A DNA stretch of 64,000 nucleotides. Origin: Deltaproteobacteria bacterium. Lineage in GTDB: Bacteria; Desulfobacterota; Desulfuromonadia; Desulfuromonadales; Geopsychrobacteraceae. The first letter of the stretch is position 1. Each line of letters opens with the position of its first letter. This document shows positions 20,947 to 32,730 of the stretch, piece by piece. The notes beneath the pieces are model-generated. The model did no database searches, was not told the DNA's origin, and worked only from the letters and a program-made list of their open reading frames with translations. The stretch is from contig JAJRWH010000073.1 in the NCBI GenBank assembly GCA_024276935.1, positions 1 through 64,000 on the forward strand. The letters run 5' to 3'. Made by a program: the position numbers and the translations under genes.

Positions 20947-21441
20947 TCAACCCTTTTCTGCGGTCGCTGTCTTTGTTTGCGGTGCGGCAACAAAACCACT
21001 TAAACTGAGATTGTAACGTGGATGGACAAAACCGTGAGACTTTGGATACAGAGAAAACAACCACCCGTCATACAATGGTTTGTCATTGTCCGTAACCACA
21101 ACCTGCACAGCAGGGTTCCCCGCACCACGGCCTCGCGAGGTAATCTTGCCACCCGACATAATAAAATTGGGCAAAAAACTCTTAACGCTGACCTTCAGAG
21201 AAGACCCGGGGATGGTAAAGCTGCTCCCAATCATAACAGTATAAACTACCGAAGAATCGTCTTTTTGATCTCTGACCGTTATCTCTACTGCGGACCAGCC
21301 AGACTTGACCTTGTCTGGAACAACAACTTCCAACTCTGATTTTGTTGCCTTTTTTTCGGGCACCGGTGCGGGCGTTTCCTGCTGGCTACAACCTGCCAGA
21401 AGTAAAAACAGCAAAAGAAAACCGATAATCAGTCTGCTCAT
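20947..21441 (-). CDS. Putative lipoprotein (DUF2155-like)
   Basis: Signal peptide with lipobox LLLLAGC; C-terminal GWLFSLYPKSHGFVHPRYNLSL reminiscent of DUF2155. Confidence 0.65.
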   Translation of the reverse strand: MSRLIIGFLLLFLLLAGCSQQETPAPVPEKKATKSELEVVVPDKVKSGWSAVEITVRDQKDDSSVVYTVMIGSSFTIPGSSLKVSVKSFLPNFIMSGGKITSRGRGAGNPAVQVVVTDNDKPLYDGWLFSLYPKSHGFVHPRYNLSLSGFVAAPQTKTATAEKG

Positions 21442-21522
21442 TTTGCATTTCCTGACCGCTGATTTAACCCGAAACATACAGATTGACATACGCAACAACC
21501 TGCACGATTTAAACGGAGTGAA

Positions 21523-21829
<307 letters not shown>

Positions 21830-21862
21830 GCAAACACTTATTCAATTTTTACGGGAACAACA

Positions 21863-22107
21863 CTGACATTAAGTCAGCACTCGCTCCGCTTCGAATCCTG
21901 CTGAGCAGTTCTTCTAATTTGATATGGCGGAGGAGGTAGGATTCGGTCACTTTGTCGTCGCCATCACGGCGACTCCGGCGTAACCTCCCCTGCTCTCGCT
22001 GACGCCGACTTCCTGTCGGCTCTTCTGACATTAAGTCAGCGCTCGCTCCGCTTCGAATCCTGCTGAGCAGTTCTTCTAATTTGATATGGCGGAGGAGGTA
22101 GGATTCG
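21863..22107. repeat. Partial tandem repeat (period 162 bp) that includes the 3' end of tRNA-Ser(TGA)
   Basis: CTGACATTAAGTCAGC.CTCGCTCCGCTTCGAATCCTGCTGAGCAGTTCTTCTAATTTGATATGGCGGAGGAGGTAGGATTCG occurs at 21863-21945 and 22025-22107. Confidence 0.96.
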
Positions 22108-22172
22108 AACCCACGGTACTTTCGTACAACGGTTTTCAAGACCGCCGCCTTCAACCACTCGGCCACTCCTCC
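22087..22172 (-). tRNA. tRNA-Ser (anticodon TGA), 3' CCA encoded
   Basis: Acceptor GGAGGAG/CTCCTCC, anticodon loop CTTGAAA, long variable arm, GGTTCGAATCC T-arm. Confidence 0.96.
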
Positions 22173-22274
22173 GAACTTAAATCATCCAGACTGCTTTTTC
22201 CGAAAAACGCGCCGACTGTAACCAAAATCGGCGTAAAATGCAAGCAGAAAGGCTCGCCTTTCGGGACAAACAAC

Positions 22275-23549
<1,275 letters not shown>

Positions 23550-23621
23550 TTATTCCTCCAGAGGTTCCTGTTTAACCGAACGGAAATAGATAGCACTTAT
23601 CCGCCCGCAGGGTCAAGGATA

Positions 23622-23720
23622 GCGTTGGGCGTTGGGCGTTGGGCGTTGGGCGTTGGGCGTTGGGCGTTGGGCGTTGGGCGTTGGGCGTTGGGCGTTGGGC
23701 GTTGGGCGTTGGGCGTTGGG
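23622..23720. repeat. Heptanucleotide tandem repeat (GCGTTGG)~14 copies
   Basis: Perfect GCGTTGG repetition read directly. Confidence 0.98.
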
Positions 23721-23753
23721 AACGATCACAATTTCCACCTTCCCCGTCAACCC

Positions 23754-23883
23754 CGACGAGTGAGAGATGTGCAGCAGATGCAAGGCACAGCCTGAACCTT
23801 ACCGCAGGCGTAACGCCAGCTACGTCGAGGACCAACGTGAAGGATGTAACGCCGCAGCTGTCGTGCGACTCTCACTCGTGTCG
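23754..23883. repeat. Imperfect inverted-repeat-bounded element (~130 bp)
   Basis: CGACGAGTGAGAG at 23754-23766 and CTCTCACTCGTGTCG at 23869-23883. Confidence 0.6.
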
Positions 23884-24453
23884 TCCATTGACCCACCAGT
23901 TGCGATCCCCATCAAACCACCACTTCGACGAATCGGTAGTCCAGATACTGGCGGCCAACTGCCGAGCGGCATCGGTTTTAAGACGCTCAATTGAAAAGGG
24001 ATACCACTCGTCAGCATAGCGGTTTCCCAAATCCTTATGCTCTTTCAACGCAAGGATCATCTCCAACTGATCGGCATCATTGGCAATCAATGCTTCTGGA
24101 GTTTTTCTGGCGTTGAACTCGATCAGGGTCTGGCGATAATCTTCACCGAAAGGCAATTGGGCAGCCAGATCATCAACCGCTTTCATTTCATCAACCTTGA
24201 CATACTTCTTATTGACGTAGTTCAGATCACCGGTCCGAGCTTCGGGAATATCGTGAAACAGACACAGCTGCATCACCCGTGCAGCATCGACCTGACCGTC
24301 AATCTGAGCCAGGGTATAGCCAATAATCGCCGTACGAAAACTGTGCTCGGCCACCGATTCGGCTCCTGATCCCAAAAACTGAAAACCGGTCCGTGGCGTT
24401 CGTTTAAGCATCCCGACTTCAAACAGAAAATTCGCCAGATTTTTCATATCCAA
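23872..24453 (-). CDS. HD domain protein (YfbR / 5'-nucleotidase-like)
   Basis: ESVAEHSFRTAIIGYTLA, CLFHDIPEARTGDLNYVNKKYVK, NDADQLEMILALKEH. Confidence 0.85.
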   Translation of the reverse strand: MDMKNLANFLFEVGMLKRTPRTGFQFLGSGAESVAEHSFRTAIIGYTLAQIDGQVDAARVMQLCLFHDIPEARTGDLNYVNKKYVKVDEMKAVDDLAAQLPFGEDYRQTLIEFNARKTPEALIANDADQLEMILALKEHKDLGNRYADEWYPFSIERLKTDAARQLAASIWTTDSSKWWFDGDRNWWVNGRHE

Positions 24454-24575
24454 ACCCTTTCAAAACTGAATCCGAGCGACGCGCAAAGGGTGTCTGGCGC
24501 CAGGATGGCGACTGTCAAGCCCCAGGGACGGGTTCATGCGGCCCTTGGAGTGGCGATCAGATTCAGTCGCTCCCC

Positions 24576-25448
24576 TTATCCATGCCAGATGAATATAACC
24601 CCTATCAATATCAACCCCGCCGACGCCAGGCGCATCCGTCCGAAAGACTCCCTCAAAAAAACAATACCGATCACCACCCCAACCAGCAAACTGACCTGTC
24701 GTAGCGGCACAGCATAACTGACCGGCGACAACTGTAATCCATACCTGAATGAGAGAAAAGAGGCCAGCATCACCGGCCCGGACCAGAGAACCAGCTTGCG
24801 ACTGTTGCGCCATTCGGCAAGAACCCGCCCGCGATAACAGGGCCGCAACAGATTCAGACTCATATACCCCAGCATGAACAACACCAGTGTATAGGTAAAA
24901 TGGTAAGCACTGTAGCTGTTGACCCCCTGCTTGTCGATGATCGCTCCCACCGAATAGATAAAACCGGCCAGCAGGGCCGCCTGAACGGAGCGGTTACCCA
25001 GGTTCTGCAACGGACGCATCAGTTCTGACAAACTGAATCGTCGTAACTGGATACTGTAAGCCCCGATAACAATCAGTAAAATGCCGCTTACGCCAACAAG
25101 CGAAAGCGCCTCACCCAGCAGCAACATCCCCCAGATCGGGACATAAAGCATTGATGTCTGGGCCAGAGGATAGGTCATCGACAGATCCCCCTCCCGGTAA
25201 GCCTTGCCTGTAAACCAGTGATAGAGGACAAAACAGACCGCAGCGCTGGCTGCCAGCGTCAGGTAGCGGACAGAAACAGACGGAAAGGGATGCCCGGGCA
25301 ACAGCATGTAAAGATTCATCAAGCCGAAAGCACAAAGGAACATCCACCAGATAAAAACTGTTTTGTCACGACTCTGCTTGACCAGCATATTCCACAACGC
25401 ATGCATAAATGCGGAAAAGATGATCAGAAATAAAGCCAGATTTTCCAT
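24576..25448 (-). CDS. EamA/DMT family transporter
   Basis: Ten-TM-like hydrophobic pattern, FSAFMHALWNMLVKQSRD, VIGIVFLRESFGRMRLASAGLILIGV. Confidence 0.85.
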   Translation of the reverse strand: MENLALFLIIFSAFMHALWNMLVKQSRDKTVFIWWMFLCAFGLMNLYMLLPGHPFPSVSVRYLTLAASAAVCFVLYHWFTGKAYREGDLSMTYPLAQTSMLYVPIWGMLLLGEALSLVGVSGILLIVIGAYSIQLRRFSLSELMRPLQNLGNRSVQAALLAGFIYSVGAIIDKQGVNSYSAYHFTYTLVLFMLGYMSLNLLRPCYRGRVLAEWRNSRKLVLWSGPVMLASFLSFRYGLQLSPVSYAVPLRQVSLLVGVVIGIVFLRESFGRMRLASAGLILIGVIFIWHG

Positions 25449-25551
25449 GGCGGCATCTTAGCGGATGGCCCGGACGATGGAAAGAAGATTGACAGCCGGA
25501 TAGCGGTTGCTATCCTTGGAAACAGCGTAACAATCCAGAAAGGACGACCCT

Positions 25552-26931
25552 ATGAGTCAGACACGAACCGAAAAAGACAGTCTCGGAACCATGCAGGTTC
25601 CAGCTGATGCCCTTTACGGTGCCCAAACTGCCCGAGCCGTTGAAAACTTTCCCATTTCCGGCCAAACACTTCCCCGACCACTTCTAAACGCTCTGGTGCT
25701 GATCAAACAACAAGCGGCCCAGGTTAACGCCGACCTTGACCTGCTCGACAAAAATCGCGCAACAGCTATTGTTGCAGCCGCCGCAGAAATTCTTGCCGGC
25801 CAGCATGAACAGCAATTTCCTGTCGATATTTACCAGACCGGCTCAGGAACCAGCAGTAATATGAACGCCAATGAAGTCATCGCCCATCGTGCCAGTCAGC
25901 TGCTTGGCAACGAAGCCGATGACAACCCACTCCATCCAAATGATGAAGTTAACCTTGGCCAGTCAAGCAATGATGTTTTCCCCAGCGCAATCCATATTGC
26001 CTGTGCGCAGCAACTACAGGAACAGCTGCTTCCGGCACTGCAACATATGGAAAAGCTTCTGGCCGCCAAGGCTGCCGAATTCGCCAAAATCATCAAAATA
26101 GGTCGGACCCATCTTCAGGATGCCACCCCATTGACCTTTGGCCAGGTATTCAGCGGCTATGCAAGGCAACTGCAACTGGCCCAGGAACGACTGGCCACCG
26201 AATCGAGCGGTCTCTATGAACTGCCCCTGGGTGGGACAGCCGTCGGTACCGGTATCAACAGCCACACTGAATTTGCCTCACGGGTCATCAGCCGGATCGC
26301 CAAGAAAACACGTCTGCCATTTCGGGAAGCGAGCAATCATTTCGAAGCACAGAGCGCTCGTGATGCACTGGTTGCCGTCAGCGGATCTCTCAAATCGGTA
26401 GCGGTCAGCCTGTCAAAAATTGCCAACGATATCCGCCTGCTCGGCAGTGGCCCACGCTGTGGTATCGGCGAGTTGCAACTCCCCGCAGTCCAGCCCGGCA
26501 GCTCCATCATGCCCGGCAAGGTCAACCCGGTGATGGCCGAAAGTCTGATTCAGGTCTGTGCACGGGTGATCGGCAATGATACCAGCATTACCCTGGGAGG
26601 GCTGGGTGGCTATTTTGAACTGAACACCATGATGCCCCTGATGGCTGCTGCCATGCTGGAAAGTATCGAGTTATTAACCAGGGCAGTCACCCTGTTCAGC
26701 GACCGTTGCCTGACCGGCCTGCAAACCGACCGCAAACGCTGTAAAGAACTGATGGAACAGAGTCTGGCGCTGGTGACCTCTCTGGCTCCGGCCATTGGTT
26801 ACGATCGGGCTGCCGAACTGGCGAAACAGGCCTGGCATGAGGGAAAAACGATCCGTGAACTTGTCCTCGCCGAAAAAATTCTGCCCGAAACCGAACTGAA
26901 CAAGTTGCTCGACCCGGAACGGATGATTTAG
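25552..26931 (+). CDS. fumC: Fumarate hydratase class II
   Basis: TGSGTSSNMNANEVIAHRA, IKIGRTHLQDATPLTFGQ, GSSIMPGKVNPVMAE. Confidence 0.96.
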   Translation: MSQTRTEKDSLGTMQVPADALYGAQTARAVENFPISGQTLPRPLLNALVLIKQQAAQVNADLDLLDKNRATAIVAAAAEILAGQHEQQFPVDIYQTGSGTSSNMNANEVIAHRASQLLGNEADDNPLHPNDEVNLGQSSNDVFPSAIHIACAQQLQEQLLPALQHMEKLLAAKAAEFAKIIKIGRTHLQDATPLTFGQVFSGYARQLQLAQERLATESSGLYELPLGGTAVGTGINSHTEFASRVISRIAKKTRLPFREASNHFEAQSARDALVAVSGSLKSVAVSLSKIANDIRLLGSGPRCGIGELQLPAVQPGSSIMPGKVNPVMAESLIQVCARVIGNDTSITLGGLGGYFELNTMMPLMAAAMLESIELLTRAVTLFSDRCLTGLQTDRKRCKELMEQSLALVTSLAPAIGYDRAAELAKQAWHEGKTIRELVLAEKILPETELNKLLDPERMI

Positions 26932-26945
26932 GGCGAGAGGCGAGA
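26932..26945. repeat. Two-copy heptamer GGCGAGA directly after the fumC stop codon
   Basis: TAG|GGCGAGA|GGCGAGA. Confidence 0.7.
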
Positions 26946-27018
26946 AAAAATCTGACGTTCACGTTCCGGATGTCAGCAAAAAGCTTTTTTCGCCCCGGCC
27001 TCTTGCCTGATCTTTTTG

Positions 27019-28137
27019 TTACAAGGCCTGCAACATCCCCTTGCCCAGCTCGCGCAGCTGCCAGTTTTTCAATACTCCCAAACTGGCAAGGGCCTTCTCT
27101 TCTTGCGGATTGGCCCGCGCCACCTGTTCCAGAGTCAGGTTGTTGATCAAGACCCCCGGATCAAGCTCAAGCCGAGAGGACTCTTTCTTGCGCCACGCCT
27201 TCAGCCGCATAAAGCGCTTGTCTGCAGCGGGATCTTTCTCGCGCCGTTCACCCCGGGGGAAAACTGGCAAGCTCTCTTCAGGCAGCTCGACACCACGCTT
27301 GACAGCCTGAAGCAGCACCTTGCCGTAGCGATCAAGCAAACGGGGCGGCAACCCTTCAATACCGGTCATTGCCCGGACACTGTCAGGGGCCTGAAGGACC
27401 AGCTGGAGCAAGGTTTTGTTGCCCATTACCTTGAAATGTGGCAGATCGCGTCGTTTGGCCTCCTGATCACGCCACTGCAACAACTCTTCAAGAACTCCCA
27501 GCTGGCGGCGAGTCAGTTTTCCGGCACCCTTGATTCGCAAACACAGGGGCCCGGCAGTCTCAGTAAAACGAGCCTGTTCGAGCAGGGAAAACTCTTCGGC
27601 AACCCAATCCTGACGTCCCAGAACCTGAACTTTTTCTTCCAGAATTTCAACCAGCGCTTGCAGGTATTCAGTATCGCCCGCAGCATAACGGATCATCTCA
27701 GGGCTCAAGGGGCGACGGGTCCAGTCGGCACGTTGATATTTTTTGTCCAGTTCCAAACCGAAGTATTTACCCAGAATATCCGCCAATCCAAAACGTTCTT
27801 CACCGATAAACTGGCAGCAGATCATCGTATCGAACAACCCTGAAATCTCAATTTTGAAATCTCGTGCCAGACACCGAATATCGTAATCAGCCGCGTGAAA
27901 AATCTTGCGGATCTGCGGGTCGGCCATCAGCGGACGCAGGGATGAAAGATCACCCCCTGCCAGCGGATCGATCAACAGCGTTTGCTCCCCGGCTGTAAAC
28001 TGCAACAGACAGACCTTTTCCTGATAATGATGCATCGAATCGGCTTCCAGATCGACGGCAATCTCTGAGTGCTGGGCCAATCCGGCAGCAAATTCACTAA
28101 TCTGCTCCGTCGTCGTAAGAATGGGCGGTAAAGACAT
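27019..28137 (-). CDS. rnd: Ribonuclease D
   Basis: AVDLEADSMHHYQEKVCLLQFT DEDD exonuclease motif, HAADYDIRCLARDF, HRDC region. Confidence 0.93.
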   Translation of the reverse strand: MSLPPILTTTEQISEFAAGLAQHSEIAVDLEADSMHHYQEKVCLLQFTAGEQTLLIDPLAGGDLSSLRPLMADPQIRKIFHAADYDIRCLARDFKIEISGLFDTMICCQFIGEERFGLADILGKYFGLELDKKYQRADWTRRPLSPEMIRYAAGDTEYLQALVEILEEKVQVLGRQDWVAEEFSLLEQARFTETAGPLCLRIKGAGKLTRRQLGVLEELLQWRDQEAKRRDLPHFKVMGNKTLLQLVLQAPDSVRAMTGIEGLPPRLLDRYGKVLLQAVKRGVELPEESLPVFPRGERREKDPAADKRFMRLKAWRKKESSRLELDPGVLINNLTLEQVARANPQEEKALASLGVLKNWQLRELGKGMLQAL

Positions 28138-29268
28138 CTATTCTCCTAAATATTCAAGGGCTTTTTTATGGGCACCATGCAAGGCCAGGGTTTCAAGCTG
28201 AACCGAAGTATACCAGTTGCTCCTGCCATCGGTTTCGGCCATTGCAGCCAGACCTGCAACCGGCACGCGAAATAGCTGCAACTCCAGACGAAAGTGGCTG
28301 TAAACGTGCTTGATCCGGCCAAGGGCCTGAGCCTTTCCCTGCACGGCATAGTCAGCCATCAATCGAGCCAAGGAGTCAGCAACTGAACTCTGCCCATCAA
28401 GGCTCAGGGTTGGAAACTCCCAAAGACCACCAAGAAAACCACGTGCTGGACGACGTTGCACCAGATATCGACCCTGCCATTGAATCAGTAATGCCAGAGC
28501 ATGACGCTGCGGAACCTGCTTTTGTGGCTGTTTCAGCGGCAGTTGTTGTTCCAGACCTGAAGATCGCGCCTGGCACAGATCCTTAAGGGGGCACTCTGGA
28601 CAGAGGGGATGACGCGGCAGGCAGACCAATGCCCCCAGATCCATGATCGCCTGCGTATAATCATGCACCCGCTGCTCTGGTGTCAGGGCTTCGGCCCACA
28701 ACCAAAGTTTTTTCTCCGCAGCCCTGCTGTGCGGTGCTTCCTGCAAGGCAAACAAACGGCAAAGAATCCGCCGAACGTTACCATCGAGAATGGGAGCCGC
28801 CTGTTCAAATGCAAGCGCAGCGACCGCTCCGGCAGTCGAACGACCGATTCCCGGCAACTGCATCAGCCCTGCAACATCAGCCGGAAACAGTCCCCCCAGT
28901 TGATGGACCACGACCTGGGCCGCAGCATGGAGATTACGCGCACGTACATAGTAACCAAGCCCGGCCCAGAGATCGATTACCTGTTCCTGTGGCGCTGCTG
29001 CCAGCTGCTCAAGGGTTGGAAAACTCTCCAGAAAACGCTGATAATAACCGATCGCTGTTGTCACAGTCGTTTGCTGTAACATTATTTCTGCCAACCAGAT
29101 CCGATAGGGGTCACGGGTCTGGCGCCAGGGTAAGTCACGACCTGCCTGTCCGTACCAGTCAAGCAGAAGTTGCGCAACCTTTTCGGCGGCAAAAGGCAAC
29201 AAGGGGGTCAAACTTTCGTTATTTACGCTGGCTTTTCCCGGCGAACCTTTCGGCCTTTTTTCACCCAA
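28138..29268 (-). CDS. mutY: A/G-specific adenine glycosylase
   Basis: [42 protein letters not shown], Fe-S cluster C-x6-C-x2-C-x5-C, C-terminal NUDIX-like domain. Confidence 0.95.
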   Translation of the reverse strand: MGEKRPKGSPGKASVNNESLTPLLPFAAEKVAQLLLDWYGQAGRDLPWRQTRDPYRIWLAEIMLQQTTVTTAIGYYQRFLESFPTLEQLAAAPQEQVIDLWAGLGYYVRARNLHAAAQVVVHQLGGLFPADVAGLMQLPGIGRSTAGAVAALAFEQAAPILDGNVRRILCRLFALQEAPHSRAAEKKLWLWAEALTPEQRVHDYTQAIMDLGALVCLPRHPLCPECPLKDLCQARSSGLEQQLPLKQPQKQVPQRHALALLIQWQGRYLVQRRPARGFLGGLWEFPTLSLDGQSSVADSLARLMADYAVQGKAQALGRIKHVYSHFRLELQLFRVPVAGLAAMAETDGRSNWYTSVQLETLALHGAHKKALEYLGE

Positions 29269-30313
29269 TCTCGATCAGTGCCTCCAGGGTTTGTTCCATC
29301 TCTTCACGGGTGCCAATCGAGATCCGCAAACCATGTTTAAGCAGCGGATCAGAGAAATAACGTACCAGAATTTTACGTTCGAACAGGGCATTATAAACCC
29401 GCTCACCATCCAGATCAGGTGGAGTCGCAAACACAAAATTGGCTTGCGAAGGAATCACCCGATAACCACTGCGGCGCAGTTCACCACTGAACCATTCACG
29501 GGTTTTACAAACCTTTGCCAGAGTGTCGGCCAGCCAGTCCTGATCGCCAAGTGCCGCTTTGGCAGCAACCAGTGCCAAACGATCAAGATGATAGTGGTCA
29601 CGAATCTTGTCGAGTGCTGCGACCACTTCGGGGCGCGCAATCGCCAATCCCAGACGCATTCCCGCCAGCGCATAGCTTTTGGAAAAGGTACGGGTCACGA
29701 TAACATTCTCGCACTGGCCAACCAGTTCCATAGCACTGCCATCAGAAAAATCGGCATAGGCCTCGTCAACCACCAGCACCCCCGCGCAACGCCCGGCCAA
29801 CTCACGGATATAGTCATTGGTGAAGCGCACACCAAAAGGCGCATTGGGACTGGTCAGAAAAAAGAGTTTGCCCTTGTAACGTTCAGGAAAACCGACCAGA
29901 CGAAAATCATCATCAAGACCGAAGGTACAGATATTGGCCCCCTGAATTTCGGCCAGGGTCGAATAATAGCTGTAGGAGGGATGAACATAGGCAAGCTCTT
30001 CACCTTCCGCAACAAACGCCCGAATCAGGTTGTTGAGCAACTCATCTGAGCCATTGGCCATAATGACCCAATCAGGCTCTACCCCATAAAGATCAGCGGC
30101 AATCTTACGCACATCACGACTACCCGCATCCGGATATTTGCGCAGACTGGCCCCATCCTCACCAACTTCTTCCGTAATCGCTTTTACAACTTGCGGGGAG
30201 GGTGGATAAGGATTTTCATTCGTATTGAGCTTGATCCACTCGGCCTCATTTTCGGGTTGAAAACCGGGGACATAGCCGGACATCCCGGCGATATTTTTAC
30301 GTAAGGGAGTCAT
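29261..30313 (-). CDS. hisC: Histidinol-phosphate aminotransferase
   Basis: [37 protein letters not shown]; start ATG 30313 preferred. Confidence 0.94.
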   Translation of the reverse strand: MTPLRKNIAGMSGYVPGFQPENEAEWIKLNTNENPYPPSPQVVKAITEEVGEDGASLRKYPDAGSRDVRKIAADLYGVEPDWVIMANGSDELLNNLIRAFVAEGEELAYVHPSYSYYSTLAEIQGANICTFGLDDDFRLVGFPERYKGKLFFLTSPNAPFGVRFTNDYIRELAGRCAGVLVVDEAYADFSDGSAMELVGQCENVIVTRTFSKSYALAGMRLGLAIARPEVVAALDKIRDHYHLDRLALVAAKAALGDQDWLADTLAKVCKTREWFSGELRRSGYRVIPSQANFVFATPPDLDGERVYNALFERKILVRYFSDPLLKHGLRISIGTREEMEQTLEALIEIG

Positions 30314-30314
30314 A

Positions 30315-31379
30315 TCAGTATTCCTCCAAAATTTCATATTCTGTCGTCCGCCGCACCGGCACAAACCCCGCCCCGCGCGCCAGTTCGATGATTTCTTCCT
30401 GCGACATGCGGAAAGAAATTCCGGCCGCGGCAACGACATTTTCTTCAAGCATGGTGCCGCCCAGATCGTTGGCGCCGAAAAAGAGCGCGACCTGGGCCAT
30501 CCGTGCCCCTTGCGTCACCCAGCTGGCCTGAATGTTGTTGATATTGTCAAGCACAATGCGCGACAGGGCAAGAACCTTCAGGTAATCGACGCCGCTCGCT
30601 GTTTCACCACCCAGTTCGGTATTGTCGGGCTGAAATGTCCAGGGGATAAAGGCGGTAAAGCCGGAGGTACGCGCCTGAATCTCACGGATCCGCAACAGAT
30701 GCTCGACAATATCATCCGGCCCCTCGCAACTGCCGAACATCATGGTTGCGGTGGTGCGCATGCCCAGAGCGTGCGCCGCTTCCATCACCTCGCCCCACTG
30801 CTGCCAGCCGATCTTGTTGGGTGAAATCTGCTGCCGGACCTCATCGACCAAAACCTCGGCTCCGGCACCGGGCAGTGAGGCCAGCCCTGCCGCCTGTAAA
30901 CGTTGCAGGCACTCTGGCATCGAAAGATCTGACAACTTGGCAATGTGGCAAATTTCTGCCGCAGAAAGTGAGTGAATCTGCACTTGAGGAAAACACTGCC
31001 GCAGCTGGCGAAAGAGTTCTTCAAACCATTCGATCTTCAGCTCAGGGTGCAACCCACCCTGCATCAGCAGCTGGGTGCCGCCATGATCGACCAGTTCCTG
31101 CACCTTGGCAAAAATTGTTTCATAATCGAGCAGATAGGCATTTTCAGCATCAGCATCGCAATAGAACGCGCAGAACTTGCACTTGGATTCACAGACGTTG
31201 CTGTAGTTGACATTACGATCAACCACAAAGCTGACCCGGTTTTCGGGATGTTTCTTCTTACGAACAGCATCGGCCAACTGGCCGATCTGCAGCAGGTCGG
31301 CTTCGGTCAACAGCCAGAGTGCCTCGTCACGTTCAATCGGCTGACCTGCGTTCAGTTTGTTTTGAATCGTTTCAAGCAT
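30315..31379 (-). CDS. mqnC: Cyclic dehypoxanthinyl futalosine synthase MqnC (radical SAM)
   Basis: [12 protein letters not shown] radical SAM motif; [31 protein letters not shown]. Confidence 0.88.
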   Translation of the reverse strand: MLETIQNKLNAGQPIERDEALWLLTEADLLQIGQLADAVRKKKHPENRVSFVVDRNVNYSNVCESKCKFCAFYCDADAENAYLLDYETIFAKVQELVDHGGTQLLMQGGLHPELKIEWFEELFRQLRQCFPQVQIHSLSAAEICHIAKLSDLSMPECLQRLQAAGLASLPGAGAEVLVDEVRQQISPNKIGWQQWGEVMEAAHALGMRTTATMMFGSCEGPDDIVEHLLRIREIQARTSGFTAFIPWTFQPDNTELGGETASGVDYLKVLALSRIVLDNINNIQASWVTQGARMAQVALFFGANDLGGTMLEENVVAAAGISFRMSQEEIIELARGAGFVPVRRTTEYEILEEY

Positions 31380-31390
31380 AAGAACCTGTT

Positions 31391-31570
31391 AGCCACCAAA
31401 GCACCAAGGACACTAAGAAGACAAGAACCTTTTAACGCTGAGACGCGAAGAGGGAGAGATCGCAGAGAGAGGCGTAGGGCTTTTCAGATTTTAACTCCAA
31501 GACATTCTCCCCGTCTCTCCACCTCAGCGCCTCCGCGTTAAAAAAGATTTTTTTGGTGTTCTTGGTGGCT
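31391..31570. repeat. Nested palindromic intergenic element
   Basis: AGCCACCAAAGCACCAAGG .. TTGGTGTTCTTGGTGGCT outer arms; TTTAACGCTGAGACGCG .. CAGCGCCTCCGCGTTAAA inner arms. Confidence 0.75.
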
Positions 31571-31578
31571 ACCTTTTC

Positions 31579-32649
31579 TCAGATTTCGTTATACAAGGTA
31601 TCCCGCTCGACCGGCACTCTGCCTGCCTTGCGGATCAGATCGATGATCTGTTCCTTACCCATCGCCTGCGGTGAGTCGGCCCCGGCGTCATGGCCGATCT
31701 TCTCTTCGACCACCGTGCCGTCAAGATCATTGACTCCGAAGCAGAGCGCGGTCTGGGCAATCTTCAACCCCAACATGACCCAGTAGGCCTTGATATGTTG
31801 AAAATTATCCAGATATAGTCGGCTGATCGCCAGGGTCTTGAGGGCATCAACCCCTACGACCCCTTTAGCCCCTGGTACCCGGGTATTGTCCGGTTGAAAA
31901 GCCAGCGGGATGAAAGTCTGAAATCCACCGGTTCGATCCTGTAACTCACGCAACAGCCGCAAATGCTCGACCCGATCTGCGTAACTTTCGAGATGACCAA
32001 AAAGCATGGTGGCATTACTGCGTAAACCGGCGGCGTGAACCTTTTCGGTCACCTCCAGCCAGCGCTGCCCTGATATTTTCTCCGGGCAGATCAGGTCACG
32101 TACCTGCTGGCCCAGAATTTCGGCACCACCACCTGGCAGAGAACCGAGGCCCGCAGACTTAAGTGCGTCGATGACTCCCGTGATACTTAACCCCGACAGT
32201 TGAGCAAAATAATCGATCTCAACCGCCGTAAAAGCCTTGATGTGCAACTGCGGTGACACCTCTTTTATGGTTCTGAGCATCTGCAGGTAAAAATCAAAGG
32301 GCAGATCGGGGTGCAATCCACCGACGGTGTGAATTTCAGTCGCCCCGGCGGCAGTAGCCTCCCGCGCCTTGTCGGCGATCTGTTCCAGCGCCAGAGTATA
32401 AACTCCCGGCTCGTCAACCTCTTTGGAAAAGGCGCAGAACTTACATCGATTGACGCAGAGGTTGGTGTAATTGATGTGCCGGTTGACGTTGAAATAAACC
32501 TTGTCACCATTCTTGCGCCGATTGGCCTCAGCCGCCAGGCCACCGATAAACAACAGGTCGGATGACTCAAAGAGCGCCAATGCCTCTGCGTCGGATATGC
32601 GGGTATCCGCTGCGACTTTTTCTTTTACGGTTGCAAATAACTTGAGCAT
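31579..32649 (-). CDS. mqnE: Aminodeoxyfutalosine synthase MqnE (radical SAM)
   Basis: CVNRCKFCAFSKE; TVGGLHPDLPFDFYLQML; LAFQPDNTRVPGAKGV. Confidence 0.88.
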   Translation of the reverse strand: MLKLFATVKEKVAADTRISDAEALALFESSDLLFIGGLAAEANRRKNGDKVYFNVNRHINYTNLCVNRCKFCAFSKEVDEPGVYTLALEQIADKAREATAAGATEIHTVGGLHPDLPFDFYLQMLRTIKEVSPQLHIKAFTAVEIDYFAQLSGLSITGVIDALKSAGLGSLPGGGAEILGQQVRDLICPEKISGQRWLEVTEKVHAAGLRSNATMLFGHLESYADRVEHLRLLRELQDRTGGFQTFIPLAFQPDNTRVPGAKGVVGVDALKTLAISRLYLDNFQHIKAYWVMLGLKIAQTALCFGVNDLDGTVVEEKIGHDAGADSPQAMGKEQIIDLIRKAGRVPVERDTLYNEI

Positions 32650-32730
32650 AATCACCGGCCCTAAAACCTGTTTTTCTCAGGATTCCCATGGAATACAGCT
32701 CCCGGATTTTATCCTGGCGTTATCCAGAGG

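Noticed and set aside
23622-23720. Possible CRISPR array
   Set aside because: Perfect 7-bp units with no spacers; a simple tandem repeat, not CRISPR
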